The position numbers and the translations under genes are program-made. A stretch of DNA of 64,000 bases from an uncultured Desulfosarcina sp. Lineage in GTDB: Bacteria > Desulfobacterota > Desulfobacteria > Desulfobacterales > Desulfosarcinaceae. Shown here in pieces: positions 34,884-42,557 of this stretch (positions are counted from its first letter, which is position 1; each line of letters begins with the position of its first letter). The stretch lies in NCBI RefSeq assembly GCF_963668215.1, contig NZ_OY764190.1, positions 5,518,001-5,582,000 on the forward strand, given 5' to 3'. A model generated the notes under the pieces. That model saw only the letters and a program-made list of their open reading frames with translations, was not told where the DNA came from and did no database searches.

Positions 34884-35663
34884 TTACAGTACTGCACCAT
34901 ATGCCTCGGTGAACGCCGCGGTTGTATACGGGTTGGATGCATAGGCAAAACCCTCATCTCCCCAATCGGATCCCCAACTGTTACGGACAATGAAGTGATC
35001 TTTCGCATACCCGACAAGGCATACGGCATGCCCGCCTCTCACCGTGTCGGGATAGTACTTTTGAAGCTTTCCGGAGGTGTTGGAAGCATTGTCCCATGTC
35101 TTATCGACATTCAACCGGGTAAGAATCGGTCCGTTCAAAGCCAACCATTTACGCCAGTCGTCAAGTTCGGTTCCAAGATTGTGATAACTCGATATTCGCA
35201 TCCTGGATGCCATTGAATAAAACGCGGCCTGGCTGATTGTCGACAAGTTTCCTTTCATCGGAAGAACCTTATCCAATACGCAGCCATATCGTTGCGCAAC
35301 ACGTAAAGCGAGTTTCGTTTGCGTACCCGACCGCTCAAGGAATGTCGTTGGATAATTGGTAATATTGTCGGTTTCCTTATTAGCCATCCAGATAAATCTA
35401 GCCGACGGCTTTTGGGTTTTTCTTATCATTTTCTTTTTAACGTAGTGCCAACGCAAGACGCCATAAGCTGCTGCAAAACCGACACAAGCTCCAGTATTTT
35501 CTTGATTGTCGACCTTCCACCATTCTTCACGAAGATCCTTGGACGACGGGATATCCCCTTCTCCGTCAATTGCTCCGGCAACGATTGCGTCTTCAATCGT
35601 CCAGTCATTTTCCGTGTTAACGGAAGGAACGCAGTTCAAAATGTAATTGATTTCCTTTGGCAT
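34884..35663 (-). CDS. Papain-family (C1) cysteine protease-like protein
   Basis: A 259-residue protein with the C1 peptidase triad: Gln and Cys in NQENTGACVGFAAAYG, His in VRGGHAVCLVGY, Asn in IVRNSWGSDWGDEGF. There is no signal peptide and essentially no propeptide, unlike secreted papain-type enzymes; bacterial cytosolic C1A proteins of this sort are known but poorly studied. AGGAGGG precedes the ATG. The EEP gene ends 27 bases upstream, so the two may form an operon. Confidence 0.85.
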   Translation of the reverse strand: MPKEINYILNCVPSVNTENDWTIEDAIVAGAIDGEGDIPSSKDLREEWWKVDNQENTGACVGFAAAYGVLRWHYVKKKMIRKTQKPSARFIWMANKETDNITNYPTTFLERSGTQTKLALRVAQRYGCVLDKVLPMKGNLSTISQAAFYSMASRMRISSYHNLGTELDDWRKWLALNGPILTRLNVDKTWDNASNTSGKLQKYYPDTVRGGHAVCLVGYAKDHFIVRNSWGSDWGDEGFAYASNPYTTAAFTEAYGAVL

Positions 35664-35689
35664 GACAAACCCTCCTTTTTACCTTTGAG

Positions 35690-36697
35690 TTATAGGCACT
35701 CCAACCGAACCGAAACCGGCCGGTGGTCACTGGTTATTTTCTTCTTGCTGAGGCCGGCGTTGACCCTGTTGTGGACCACATGCTCGACCTGTCCGGCTCC
35801 GGCCGGGACCTGCACCGGAAGAATGCCGTTGACCAGCGGCTGGGTAAACAGGATATGATCCAGCAGGATATGGGGATCACGATCCGGATCGGTCTCGTCA
35901 TTAAAAACCGTCGACCAGCGTAAATCCTGCTTGTAATCGAACAAGGCGTGATTCAGGAACCGGTCGCTGAAATATACGTCGCCCTGCAGTACCGAAATCA
36001 GGTCAAAAAACATGAATTCTCGTTCTATGCGCTCCTTGCCGGGTCCGTCATTGAAATCGCCCATGAGGAAAATGGCCGGGTTCGCCTCCTCTGCAAACCG
36101 CCCATCCAGATATTGACGTATATTGGCCGCCTCCGTGGCCAACTTGATCCGGGCCTTCAGGGCTTTCTCCACGAAATCGATTTCCCATTCCTGCGTCCCA
36201 GTTTTGAAAGGATTTTCGAAATTGAATTTGGATTTGAGATGTGCACCCACGATTTCAATTGCCTGCCCCTCCCAATCAAACCGCAACACCTGCGGCAGGC
36301 GATAGTGATCGTGCTTGGATTCCTCAAGGTCCCCCCAATAATGCACCGTCCATTTCCTGGGCGCCTTCTGATACCATTCTGCGATTGGCATGAGCCGGGC
36401 ATTGTCGACAACCTCCGGTCTGACAATGAAGTAAATCCACTGCCGCCCTTCGATACCCCATTTCTCGCCATCCGGTCGCGTAACCAGTCGGTAGTCAGGC
36501 AGGAATTGTTCGATGTAATCGCGCATATCCTCCGGCTTGGAGGTCCCCTCCTCGATGCACATCACATCCGCGCCGACCTCATTGATCTCCTCGGCCACAT
36601 GGGTGCGTCGGTCAATGTGAAATTTGCTGGGTTTCAAGTCAGGCCAGAGATCGTTCATCCATTCCACGTTCCAGCAGGCCAATTTCAGTGTTTTCAT
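35690..36697 (-). CDS. Endonuclease/exonuclease/phosphatase-family protein
   Basis: A 335-residue EEP protein: LACWNVEWMND (Asn), MCIEEG (Glu), VGAHLKSKF, FLMGDFNDGPG (Asp-x-Asn), LLDHILFT and SDHRPVSVRLE at the C-terminus, all expected metal/phosphate residues present. No signal peptide. The family includes nucleases and phosphodiesterases; substrate unknown. GAGGAGAGG before the ATG. Complete, unlike the broken EEP gene at 9527-9805. Confidence 0.85.
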   Translation of the reverse strand: MKTLKLACWNVEWMNDLWPDLKPSKFHIDRRTHVAEEINEVGADVMCIEEGTSKPEDMRDYIEQFLPDYRLVTRPDGEKWGIEGRQWIYFIVRPEVVDNARLMPIAEWYQKAPRKWTVHYWGDLEESKHDHYRLPQVLRFDWEGQAIEIVGAHLKSKFNFENPFKTGTQEWEIDFVEKALKARIKLATEAANIRQYLDGRFAEEANPAIFLMGDFNDGPGKERIEREFMFFDLISVLQGDVYFSDRFLNHALFDYKQDLRWSTVFNDETDPDRDPHILLDHILFTQPLVNGILPVQVPAGAGQVEHVVHNRVNAGLSKKKITSDHRPVSVRLECL

Positions 36698-37152
36698 AGG
36701 CTCCTCTCCTCTTTTTCAGGTTGTGAATTCCAATCCAGGAATGTCTGCGTTGTGTGCCAAATCCAATGGACAAGCAGACGGGAAATCTACCCTTCAAGAA
36801 CGATGCTCAATGAGCGATATTGCCCGCTGTACAAAATTTTTTTGACAAATGTCAGCTAAGCGCTATAAACAAGAAAATTGAATGCAGTTCAGGAATGGCC
36901 AACTCAGGTTGAAGGTGCTGCTATGAAATGAAGTAGCCGTGAAATAGATCTTTCGCTCTTTTTGAATTAAAATAAAAATTTCTATCATGGGATGACGAGG
37001 ACGAGCACCACGCTGTAATTTTTCGGTAACTGAACAGTTAACAATTAAGTTCTAACCCGCTTGGATTCATTATCGGAACTACCTACATCTGGCTTTGATT
37101 AATCGACCTTATCTGCAGTTGTAGTTATCTTGTGATAAATTGGGTATATATT
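36698..37152. other. Intergenic region between the EEP gene and the integron remnant
   Basis: About 455 bases, AT-rich, with no supported gene. A hairpin GCTGCT...AGTAGC near 36917-36940 repeats the one near 13033. GTTAACAATTAAGTTCTAAC at about 37035 loosely recalls integron core sites but is not convincing. Confidence 0.4.
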
Positions 37153-37212
37153 GAACGGCTGAGTTGAGACGCGCGCGCTTTTCGCGCGTCGATTATCAAA
37201 CTATGTGTTATA
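37153..37212 (-). repeat. attC-like site 6 (distal end of array)
   Basis: Read on the minus strand: GTATAACACATAGTTTGA, then the near-palindromic GACGCGCG...CGCGCGTC, ending in CTCAACTCAGCCGTTCAA. The two ends (TATAAC and GTTCAA) are the integron core positions; the right core is degenerate. Follows the cassette gene at 37208-37561 and shares its stem with sites at 38212 and 40027. Confidence 0.7.
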
Positions 37213-37561
37213 CGGCTTTACTGGCAAATTTCTGACTTAAAAGACCACCAACATAACCGCCTATTGCTCCTGAAATTATTGAAATTGTGATTGGAAATAA
37301 TAATTCCATAAATAGAATTTTATTAATTCCATTCTTTGCTTGCAAATAAAAAAGGAAATTGAGTGATGCTGTTAATAAACCAACAATTGTACCAAATAAG
37401 ATTCTATTATTTCTGACGATTGCCCCTGTTGCTGCTGCTCCAAAATAAACAGAGAAGGCGATTGTGATTAAAAAATGAATATGCAGCACATTACCTAAAA
37501 ACAAATCAGAAACCATCATCAATAGAAAGCCATATATTATTGCCTTAATATTTTTCATCAT
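37208..37561 (-). CDS. Integron cassette gene: four-helix membrane protein
   Basis: A 117-residue protein with four hydrophobic segments (IIYGFLLMMVSDLFLGNVL; IAFSVYFGAAATGAIV; FGTIVGLLTASLNFLFYL; ITISIISGAIGGYVGGLL). No family recognised. It begins just inside the cassette boundary and is flanked by attC-like sites, with strongly AT-rich coding unlike the neighbouring chromosome. Start ATG 37561 has no clear ribosome-binding site. Confidence 0.7.
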   Translation of the reverse strand: MMKNIKAIIYGFLLMMVSDLFLGNVLHIHFLITIAFSVYFGAAATGAIVRNNRILFGTIVGLLTASLNFLFYLQAKNGINKILFMELLFPITISIISGAIGGYVGGLLSQKFASKAV

Positions 37562-37582
37562 GTTAAATGTTTGATAGTCCCG

Positions 37583-37648
37583 TATAACGCATCGCTCACC
37601 GGAGAGGGCCGTATTTTGGCTCGAGAACGGTGAAGCAAAAGGTTATGA
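37583..37648 (-). repeat. attC-like site 5
   Basis: Minus-strand reading TCATAACCTTTTGCTTCACC ... GGTGAGCGATGCGTTATACG, with inner arms CGAGCCAAAATACGGC. End cores are TCATAAC and GCGTTAT. Resembles the site at 39483-39551 (shared CTC.CCGG and GAGCCAAA/GGACCAAA parts). Confidence 0.8.
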
Positions 37649-37662
37649 AAAACCAATTTATT

Positions 37663-38214
37663 TTAACTATTCTTATTATGGAAGACACGTTTATAGTGTT
37701 GAATTTCTATTAAAACTATAGCAGCCTTATAATCTTCCAAAGGCATATTAATATCAAAATCATCCCATGTTTTTATTTTATTCAAATCTTTTTGCTGTTT
37801 TAGATTGAGGTTTGAGTCAATAATCTCCCTCAGCAAGCTTATCAATCTCTTTTCATAGGCTGAATTTATTTCTATCAGTTCTCCTCCGGCATTAGGGTGA
37901 TTAGTGCCAATGTAAATACGGCCATCAGTTTTAGTTTCCAATCGATGATCAAAGCATATTGAAAATTCTTTGCCTTCTGATCCTCTTAGAGTAATTAATA
38001 TAGTTCCTCCATCCTTTATTCCGAGCACCCATTTAAAATGTATAGGATAGGTCAATCCAGTCACTTCATCTTTTTCCCCTCTTATGATTTTATGCATAAG
38101 GGATTCGTTTAATGTCTCCATATTTTGGGTAAGGCCTGTAATCGCAAATATAATAGTTGCGAACAAGGAAATTAAAAATATGGCACATTTTTTTAGCATT
38201 TTATTTTCTTTCAT
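37663..38214 (-). CDS. Integron cassette gene: exported or membrane-anchored protein
   Basis: A 183-residue protein with an N-terminal hydrophobic signal (CAIFLISLFATIIFAITGL). The rest is soluble, mixed charge, with a VLGIKDGGTILITLRGSEG strand pair and no recognised domain. The ATG at 38214 forms part of the GCGTTATG core of the upstream attC site; an alternative start is ATG 38199. AT-rich. Function unknown. Confidence 0.65.
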   Translation of the reverse strand: MKENKMLKKCAIFLISLFATIIFAITGLTQNMETLNESLMHKIIRGEKDEVTGLTYPIHFKWVLGIKDGGTILITLRGSEGKEFSICFDHRLETKTDGRIYIGTNHPNAGGELIEINSAYEKRLISLLREIIDSNLNLKQQKDLNKIKTWDDFDINMPLEDYKAAIVLIEIQHYKRVFHNKNS

Positions 38215-38275
38215 AACGCTTGAGTTGAGACGCGCGCGTTTTTTGCGCGTCGATTCTCAAACGATTTGTTGGGCT
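38212..38275 (-). repeat. attC-like site 4
   Basis: Minus-strand reading GCCCAACAAATCGTTTGAGA, then GACGCGCAAAAAACGCGCGCGTC, then CTCAACTCAAGCGTTATG. Left core GCCCAAC and right core GCGTTATG fit RYYYAAC and GTTRRRY positions; arms GAGAATCG...GTCTC pair imperfectly as expected for an attC hairpin. Best-conserved site of the array, almost identical in the stem to 40027-40088. Confidence 0.85.
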
Positions 38276-38278
38276 TTC

Positions 38279-39022
38279 TCATTTATTTGTCTTAAAAGCG
38301 TAGTTTATTGCACGCGAATCATCTGAGATGGGCTCAATATGCCAGTTATCTGAAACTATGAATATTTGTGAATATCCATCGGCAGTCGAATCCATTTTAA
38401 ACACCATCTTACTATAATCACATGTGATTCTTTCGATTTCCTTAAAATAATTTATCGCAGGCATTTCCCAGAAATCGAGAATTTCATTGTTTGGGAAATC
38501 AATTGCAGATAAATCAATATCTTGTCTGGTTCGATCTTTTAGAAATGTATATGCCGAAATTACACCATTTTGAAAATGCAATTTTTTTCTCCGGCCTACT
38601 TGTTTCCATCCCTTATCCTCTTCCTCCCAATCTTCGACATGATCAATTGTCATTTCGATATCCTGAGTCACTTTAATTTTGATGATTCTGGAATCATGAA
38701 ACCCTATTTCGTTAAACTCTGATGGCAAATTGTAGTAATTACAGGAGGTATTTTTTCCATCATGGCCTTTTTTAATTGGGTAACCATAAGGATAACTCAA
38801 ACATTCAAACCAGAATTGTTGAATGTCATGATACGTATTCTCTGAAAGAAGCTGCAAATCTTGTAGGAGTTTAAAATATTGAGATTTCCATACGGCCTTA
38901 GTAAGTTCTTTGACCTCTTGGACGGCGGATAGAATATCCCTGTATTCCTTCGGGACATGTTCATTCGAAAGGTTCCTTATCAGGGTAAGCAATTCATTAT
39001 ATTGTTGTTCTGTATCCGACAT
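38279..39022 (-). CDS. Integron cassette gene: unknown soluble protein
   Basis: A 247-residue protein, helical N-terminal half (residues 1-100) and a beta-rich C-terminal half (FHDSRIIKIKVTQDIEMTI; KKLHFQNGVISAYTFL; YSQIFIVSDNWHIEP). The LPSEFNEIGFHDSRI segment recalls small immunity-type proteins often found in integron cassettes, but I cannot place it. Start ATG 39022 preferred over a TTG at 39052 that lies inside the attC core. Confidence 0.65.
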   Translation of the reverse strand: MSDTEQQYNELLTLIRNLSNEHVPKEYRDILSAVQEVKELTKAVWKSQYFKLLQDLQLLSENTYHDIQQFWFECLSYPYGYPIKKGHDGKNTSCNYYNLPSEFNEIGFHDSRIIKIKVTQDIEMTIDHVEDWEEEDKGWKQVGRRKKLHFQNGVISAYTFLKDRTRQDIDLSAIDFPNNEILDFWEMPAINYFKEIERITCDYSKMVFKMDSTADGYSQIFIVSDNWHIEPISDDSRAINYAFKTNK

Positions 39023-39041
39023 TTGCCCACTCAATTTTTCA

Positions 39042-39169
39042 GCCCAACGCAAAACTAAGGGGCCGGGAAATGAGACCTGAAATATTTTCTAAAAACTACA
39101 GTTTTTAAGAAAATTTGAACTTTCAAAATGCTACTGCTTTTCCCGGTCCCGCTTAAGTGACAGGTTATA
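39042..39169 (-). repeat. attC-like site 3 (long type)
   Basis: Minus-strand reading TATAACCTGTCACTTAAGCG, GGACCGGGAAAA ... TTTCCCGGCCCCTTAG, ending GCGTTGGGC. About 128 bases with a long paired stem, like VCR-type attC sites. The right core GTTGGGC fits GTTRRRY exactly. Confidence 0.8.
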
Positions 39170-39181
39170 AAAAAGTCGATA

Positions 39182-39475
39182 TCATCCACTACAACTGATA
39201 AATCCAAGAATTATCCAGAATAAAGGCTCAAGAAACATGAGTCCCAAACAACCTTTATCCTCTTTGGTCAATGATCGTAATGATTGCAAAGCATCAACTA
39301 AGCTTTCAACGTCATCGGCATTCTTGACCTCGTTGAATCCCCATTTAACAATCTTACTTTTAGCGTCATCGAAAAATTGTATTTTTGCCAATTCTTTATA
39401 CTGCGAATAAGAAAAATAAAATCCTCGCAAGCCACGTTTGCCAAGAGCTTTAATTATTCTATAACCATCAGTCAT
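39182..39475 (-). CDS. Integron cassette gene: small unknown protein
   Basis: A 97-residue protein, soluble N-terminal two thirds with a basic patch (ALGKRGLRGFYFSYSQYKEL) and a C-terminal hydrophobic segment (LGLMFLEPLFWIILGFISC) that may anchor it in the membrane. No family recognised. Flanked by attC-like sites. Confidence 0.6.
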   Translation of the reverse strand: MTDGYRIIKALGKRGLRGFYFSYSQYKELAKIQFFDDAKSKIVKWGFNEVKNADDVESLVDALQSLRSLTKEDKGCLGLMFLEPLFWIILGFISCSG

Positions 39476-39482
39476 AGTACTT

Positions 39483-39551
39483 TATAACGTCGTGGCTTAC
39501 CGGCGAGGGCCGCTGTTTGGTCCGAGTCCGATGTAAAGCCAAATGTTATAC
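39483..39551 (-). repeat. attC-like site 2
   Basis: Minus-strand reading GTATAACATTTGGCTTTACA, TCGGACTCGGACCAAACAGC, CGGTAAGCCACGACGTTATAA. Ends TATAAC and GTTATAA in core positions; TTTGGCTTTAC pairs with GTAAGCCACG. Directly abuts the stop of the upstream cassette gene. Confidence 0.8.
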
Positions 39552-40013
39552 CTAAATTGTTTCTTTAATTAGAGATACTTCATTAATATGATACCCAACT
39601 CGCCAATAATAAAAGATTTCAAACAAGCTAAAACCAACGGCGAAAATATACTCTATTGCCTCGCTACTCAGACCGCCAAAATCGAATGCAAAGGCGAAAA
39701 TCAAAACAAGGAACATTAAAGGTAAAAGAAAAAGGAAGAGCCTAATGTTAATCACGAATGAGACTGATAAAAACTTTGATAAAAAGTGACTTCCCTCTTT
39801 GCCGTTATTCTTTATAAAGCAATAAATGATGCCACATACTGTAATAACATGAATGACTATCCAGTAAGATTTGTATTCATATTGAAGGGTTTTAAATTGG
39901 ATTGGTAAAGGACCAATAATAATATTTGCAAGTAGATATTTGAACTGTTCATATTCAGATATAGTATCTTTAATGAGAGCCTGTTTTAGCTTGTCTATGT
40001 TCCAGATATACAT
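39552..40013 (-). CDS. Integron cassette gene: three-helix membrane protein
   Basis: A 153-residue protein with three or four hydrophobic segments (YWIVIHVITVCGIIYCFI; LFLFLLPLMFLVLIFAFAF; YIFAVGFSLFEIFYYW) in an arrangement like small Yip1/DUF-type membrane proteins. AT-rich. The stop TAG touches the attC-like site. No specific function. Confidence 0.65.
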   Translation of the reverse strand: MYIWNIDKLKQALIKDTISEYEQFKYLLANIIIGPLPIQFKTLQYEYKSYWIVIHVITVCGIIYCFIKNNGKEGSHFLSKFLSVSFVINIRLFLFLLPLMFLVLIFAFAFDFGGLSSEAIEYIFAVGFSLFEIFYYWRVGYHINEVSLIKETI

Positions 40014-40026
40014 AAATCACTCAGGT

Positions 40027-40088
40027 ATAACGCTAAGTTGAGACGCGCGCGGTTTTTGCGCGTCGATTCTCAAACGATTTGTTAGCGC
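40027..40088 (-). repeat. attC-like site 1 (nearest the integrase remnant)
   Basis: Minus-strand reading GCGCTAACAAATCGTTTGAG, AATCGACGCGCAAAAACCGC, GCGCGTCTCAACTTAGCGTT then ATACC. Cores GCTAAC and GCGTTAT. Nearly identical to 38212-38275. Confidence 0.85.
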
Positions 40089-40101
40089 GTGGAATACAAA
40101 A

Positions 40102-40383
40102 CTATAATAATCCTTTGTAAATTGATGTAGTTAAAATAATTGCTATTATGAATACAACCATTTTTCCCCAAACTGCGGGTTTGCCTTTTTGCTCGCAATA
40201 CCAAGAATAGGCATAAATAGAAGCCATGCAGACATTGATTGTGATGACCATCTCAACTATCTCTGGAATTGACATTTCCGGCGAGAAAAGGCGAATAAAC
40301 AACCCACCAATCACCCCTCCAAAAATATATGCCAATTGACTTTGGAAAAATTCCTTCAAAGAATTTTTTTTAAGAGAATGCAA
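40102..40383 (-). CDS. First integron cassette gene: small membrane protein
   Basis: A 93-residue protein with two or three hydrophobic helices (LAYIFGGVIGGLFIRLF; IVEMVITINVCMASIYAY; WGKMVVFIIAIILTTSI). TTG start at 40383 was chosen because GGAGG lies 6 bases upstream and only 3 bases inside the cassette boundary GTTAGCGC (40397-40404); a longer reading would cross that boundary. The first cassette of the array, closest to the integrase remnant. Function unknown. Confidence 0.65.
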   Translation of the reverse strand: MHSLKKNSLKEFFQSQLAYIFGGVIGGLFIRLFSPEMSIPEIVEMVITINVCMASIYAYSWYCEQKGKPAVWGKMVVFIIAIILTTSIYKGLL

Positions 40384-40396
40384 CGGCTTCCTCCGT

Positions 40397-40640
40397 GCGC
40401 TAACTATGTTACTCACCGCAATACGGTGAGCAGCCGGTTTGGATATTTTAGGCATTTCCAAAAAATGTCACTTTTTTCAAAAATCCATACAAACCTATCA
40501 TATCTACTTGAATAATCAATGAATTTTCTATTAAATCGCAAAAGATCAGATTATTGCAAATTGCGAAAAGTGCCGGGTTAGCGCCCAAATCGGGTTGCTC
40601 ACCGTATTTTACGATGAGCGTTGCAACACTAAAAGGAGGT
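40397..40640. other. Candidate attI/primary recombination region
   Basis: Minus-strand GTTAGCGC at 40397-40404 marks the start of the first cassette. A matching GTTAGCGC lies on the plus strand at 40577-40584. Two hairpins share sequence: CTCACCG...CGGTGAG (40412-40430) and GCTCACCG...CGATGAGC (40597-40619). Position between the array and a divergent integrase N-terminus is where attI would be. No known attI consensus can be checked by eye. Confidence 0.4.
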
Positions 40641-40644
40641 GAAT

Positions 40645-40748
40645 ATGATTCAGGATTTCAAAATGTATTTAACCACACAGAAGGTGATCCACCAAAAAAA
40701 ATTCACTATTACGTGAAGTGGGTCCGACAGCTCTATCAGTATATTTGA
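40645..40748 (+). pseudogene. N-terminal remnant of a tyrosine recombinase, probably the integron integrase
   Basis: ATG 40645 has a strong AAAGGAGG upstream and encodes MIQDFKMYLTTQKVIHQKK. After a run of seven A the frame shifts, and the other frame continues KKIHYYVKWVRQLYQYI before a stop. Joined, they look like the SAM-like N-terminal domain of integron integrases and relatives (xxYYVKWVRQxYxxI). The catalytic domain is absent downstream. Orientation is divergent from the cassettes, as for intI in integrons. Confidence 0.5.
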
Positions 40749-41295
40749 TAGAATGAGATTATCCCACGAAAATTGAGGCTGCCAAAACCTTTGCTTACAT
40801 ACCATTAATATGAAGATTGATGTAGAACCGTAGCTATAACTATTTGAACCAAATTTTTAAGGCATATTTAGAACATAAGTCTTAATCTACCAGATTTGCA
40901 TAAGTTTTTGCACGTAACTCTTATAGGTTGATTGAAACAGAAGACGGTTACAGCTGCCGGCGACGCAACCAAGCCGCAGCTGAGTTGATCGCTACCACGG
41001 CTTCCCCCTTTACTTGAAATCCCCTTGAAAGTAGGCATTCTTTTTCTGGAGTTTTTGCTGCGAATGCCATTCCCCCAGGCATGACATACCGCAAAAAAAA
41101 ATTACCGCCATGCCGTGATTGGCGATGGTGGTATTCAAATATTGCGTCAGGCAGTCGCCTGATTCTCAAATGCGCGAACCAACGAGCGTCAAGTGGTGAT
41201 ACGCCACCTGGCGGCATGGACCGCAAGCGAGTTTTGTGTACCTTCCCCGAAATACCCCACTTTTGTTGCACGAGTACCTCCGGCTCAGGTGGTGT
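40749..41295. other. Region between integrase remnant and prophage repressor
   Basis: About 550 bases. A minus-strand frame at 40948-41271 (107 codons, with a VMPGGMAFAAKTPEKEC segment) is open but has no recognisable family and no strong ribosome-binding site; I leave it as undecided. The left boundary of the second prophage should lie here or further left, yet no copy of the att core is present. Confidence 0.4.
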
Positions 41296-41883
41296 TTAGT
41301 TCTGTTGGAGAAAGGATGATGGTATTGCCCGACGATTTAAAATTTCCTCTTTTTGCTCCGGGGGATCGTCGTAGCGTAATTTATCATTAGTGTGCATATG
41401 CGCTGCCTTCTCAATCTTGGTGATGCGGGTCTCCAACGCCTTGAACTGCTGCTCGGCTGTTTTTAAAAGGTTTCCTCCTTTGACCCGATTCAATTCTGAG
41501 CGCAAAAGCCCCTTGATTTCTTTTAGATATTCAGTGTCTTCGTTTTCAATCTCCATAATTATTTCATGGAGTTCTTTTACAAGGGGCTTGTCCGTAAGGA
41601 TTTTAGCAAGATCAATGTATTGAGCTTGAGAGTCAGTAGGGTTGCTGCATTCTTCATGAAAATTTGCTCCAGCCAAATCCTGCAATAACCAATCAATAGA
41701 TTTCTGGTAATGACTTGAAATTCGAACAAGAATATCAGGTTCGGGCACCCTTCCTTTTTTAAGGTAGTTTGTCGCTGAATTCTCTGAAATATCAATCGCC
41801 TGCGCAAAAGATTTATTATTATCCCCTGCTTTTTTTACAAGAGCAAAAAGCCTTTTGCTGAATTCCACTGAACGAATGCTCAT
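41296..41883 (-). CDS. Phage repressor of element 2
   Basis: A 195-residue protein. HTH at residues 8-65 (FSKRLFALVKKAGDNNKSFA, then IDISENSATNYLKKGRVPEP, and SIDWLLQD), as in phage CI-type repressors. The middle is a coiled-coil-like linker. The C-terminus carries LRYDDPPEQKEEILNRRAI, almost the same as in the repressor at 17133-17651, although the HTH regions differ. No S24 peptidase domain. Divergent from the Cro-like gene. Confidence 0.75.
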   Translation of the reverse strand: MSIRSVEFSKRLFALVKKAGDNNKSFAQAIDISENSATNYLKKGRVPEPDILVRISSHYQKSIDWLLQDLAGANFHEECSNPTDSQAQYIDLAKILTDKPLVKELHEIIMEIENEDTEYLKEIKGLLRSELNRVKGGNLLKTAEQQFKALETRITKIEKAAHMHTNDKLRYDDPPEQKEEILNRRAIPSSFLQQN

Positions 41884-41915
41884 AAAATAAAATCACCAAT
41901 CGTAATATTTTTTAC

Positions 41916-41944
41916 TTGACTTGAATCATATGATTGTGTATTCG
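41916..41944 (+). promoter_or_regulatory. Candidate early promoter with operator palindrome
   Basis: TTGACT (41916-41921) and a weak -10 (TATTCG, 41939-41944) overlap the perfect 12-base palindrome AATCATATGATT (41924-41935). Lies in the repressor/Cro-like intergenic region. A likely repressor-binding site. Confidence 0.5.
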
Positions 41945-42010
41945 GTTAACATAGTCCGTGCAACATGCGCCTTAAAATGGACCTGCATCAAAAAAATCAA
42001 TGGAGTAATC

Positions 42011-42235
42011 ATGACACCTTTGGACATCAAGATCGAACTCTTGAGAGCCGGCATCTCCCAGGCGGACATCGCCAGGGAGTGCGGGGTTTCCCGGTCCCAA
42101 GTCAACCGGGTCATCGGCAATCTGTGCGTCTCGGATCATGTGAGGCGTACCATCGCCACCGCCATCGGCAAGGGTGTCGAGAATGTGTGGCCTGAATACT
42201 ACCAGCGCAGCACCGATTCGGCATGCGTCCGATGA
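42011..42235 (+). CDS. Cro-like/Ner-like HTH regulator
   Basis: A 74-residue protein: MTPLDIKIELLRAGISQADI then ARECGVSRSQVNRVIGN (HTH) and ATAIGKGVENVWPEYY, the tail typical of Ner/Nlp-type phage regulators. Start 42011 has GGAG 5 bases upstream. First gene of the forward operon. Confidence 0.75.
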   Translation: MTPLDIKIELLRAGISQADIARECGVSRSQVNRVIGNLCVSDHVRRTIATAIGKGVENVWPEYYQRSTDSACVR

Positions 42236-42354
42236 GCCGGCCATGTCCCGCAATACGTTGCCGGTCAACGTTCAACCCTGGTCGATATACAGGCCCAGTT
42301 TATCAATTAAGGTTTACAAGTCAACCTATTATGACAGCAGGAGACGGTCCGTCA

Positions 42355-42531
42355 ATGGCAAAGCTCAATTCGCACGATCCAACGATGGGAAGGCTATCGC
42401 CTGTACCGGCGATAGGCATGGCCCTTGGATCGGATTTGCCAATACCCGCAACGTCGCAGTTCGGCAATCGGCTGGACGAGGTCGAGGCGACCATTCTCAC
42501 ATGGTACCAGTCTGTCCGTCAAAACCTATGA
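42355..42531 (+). CDS. Small unknown early protein
   Basis: A 58-residue frame starting ATG 42355, with AGGAG 12 bases upstream (an earlier ATG at 42331 lacks a site). Pro/Ser rich, ending DEVEATILTWYQSVRQNL, a helical tail. It competes with a longer frame that begins inside the Cro-like gene; codon use and the site favour this one weakly. Confidence 0.4.
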   Translation: MAKLNSHDPTMGRLSPVPAIGMALGSDLPIPATSQFGNRLDEVEATILTWYQSVRQNL

Positions 42532-42557
42532 AAAGCCAATCGCGAGGAGTGCATAGA

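Noticed and set aside
37153..40088. CRISPR repeats or REP elements for the inverted repeats in the 37-40 kb region
   Set aside because: The spacing is gene-sized, ends carry integron core sequences, and all genes face one way; attC is the better explanation.
40948..41271. A 107-codon minus-strand gene between integron and prophage
   Set aside because: Open frame without clear ribosome-binding site or recognisable family; kept as undecided in the gap description.
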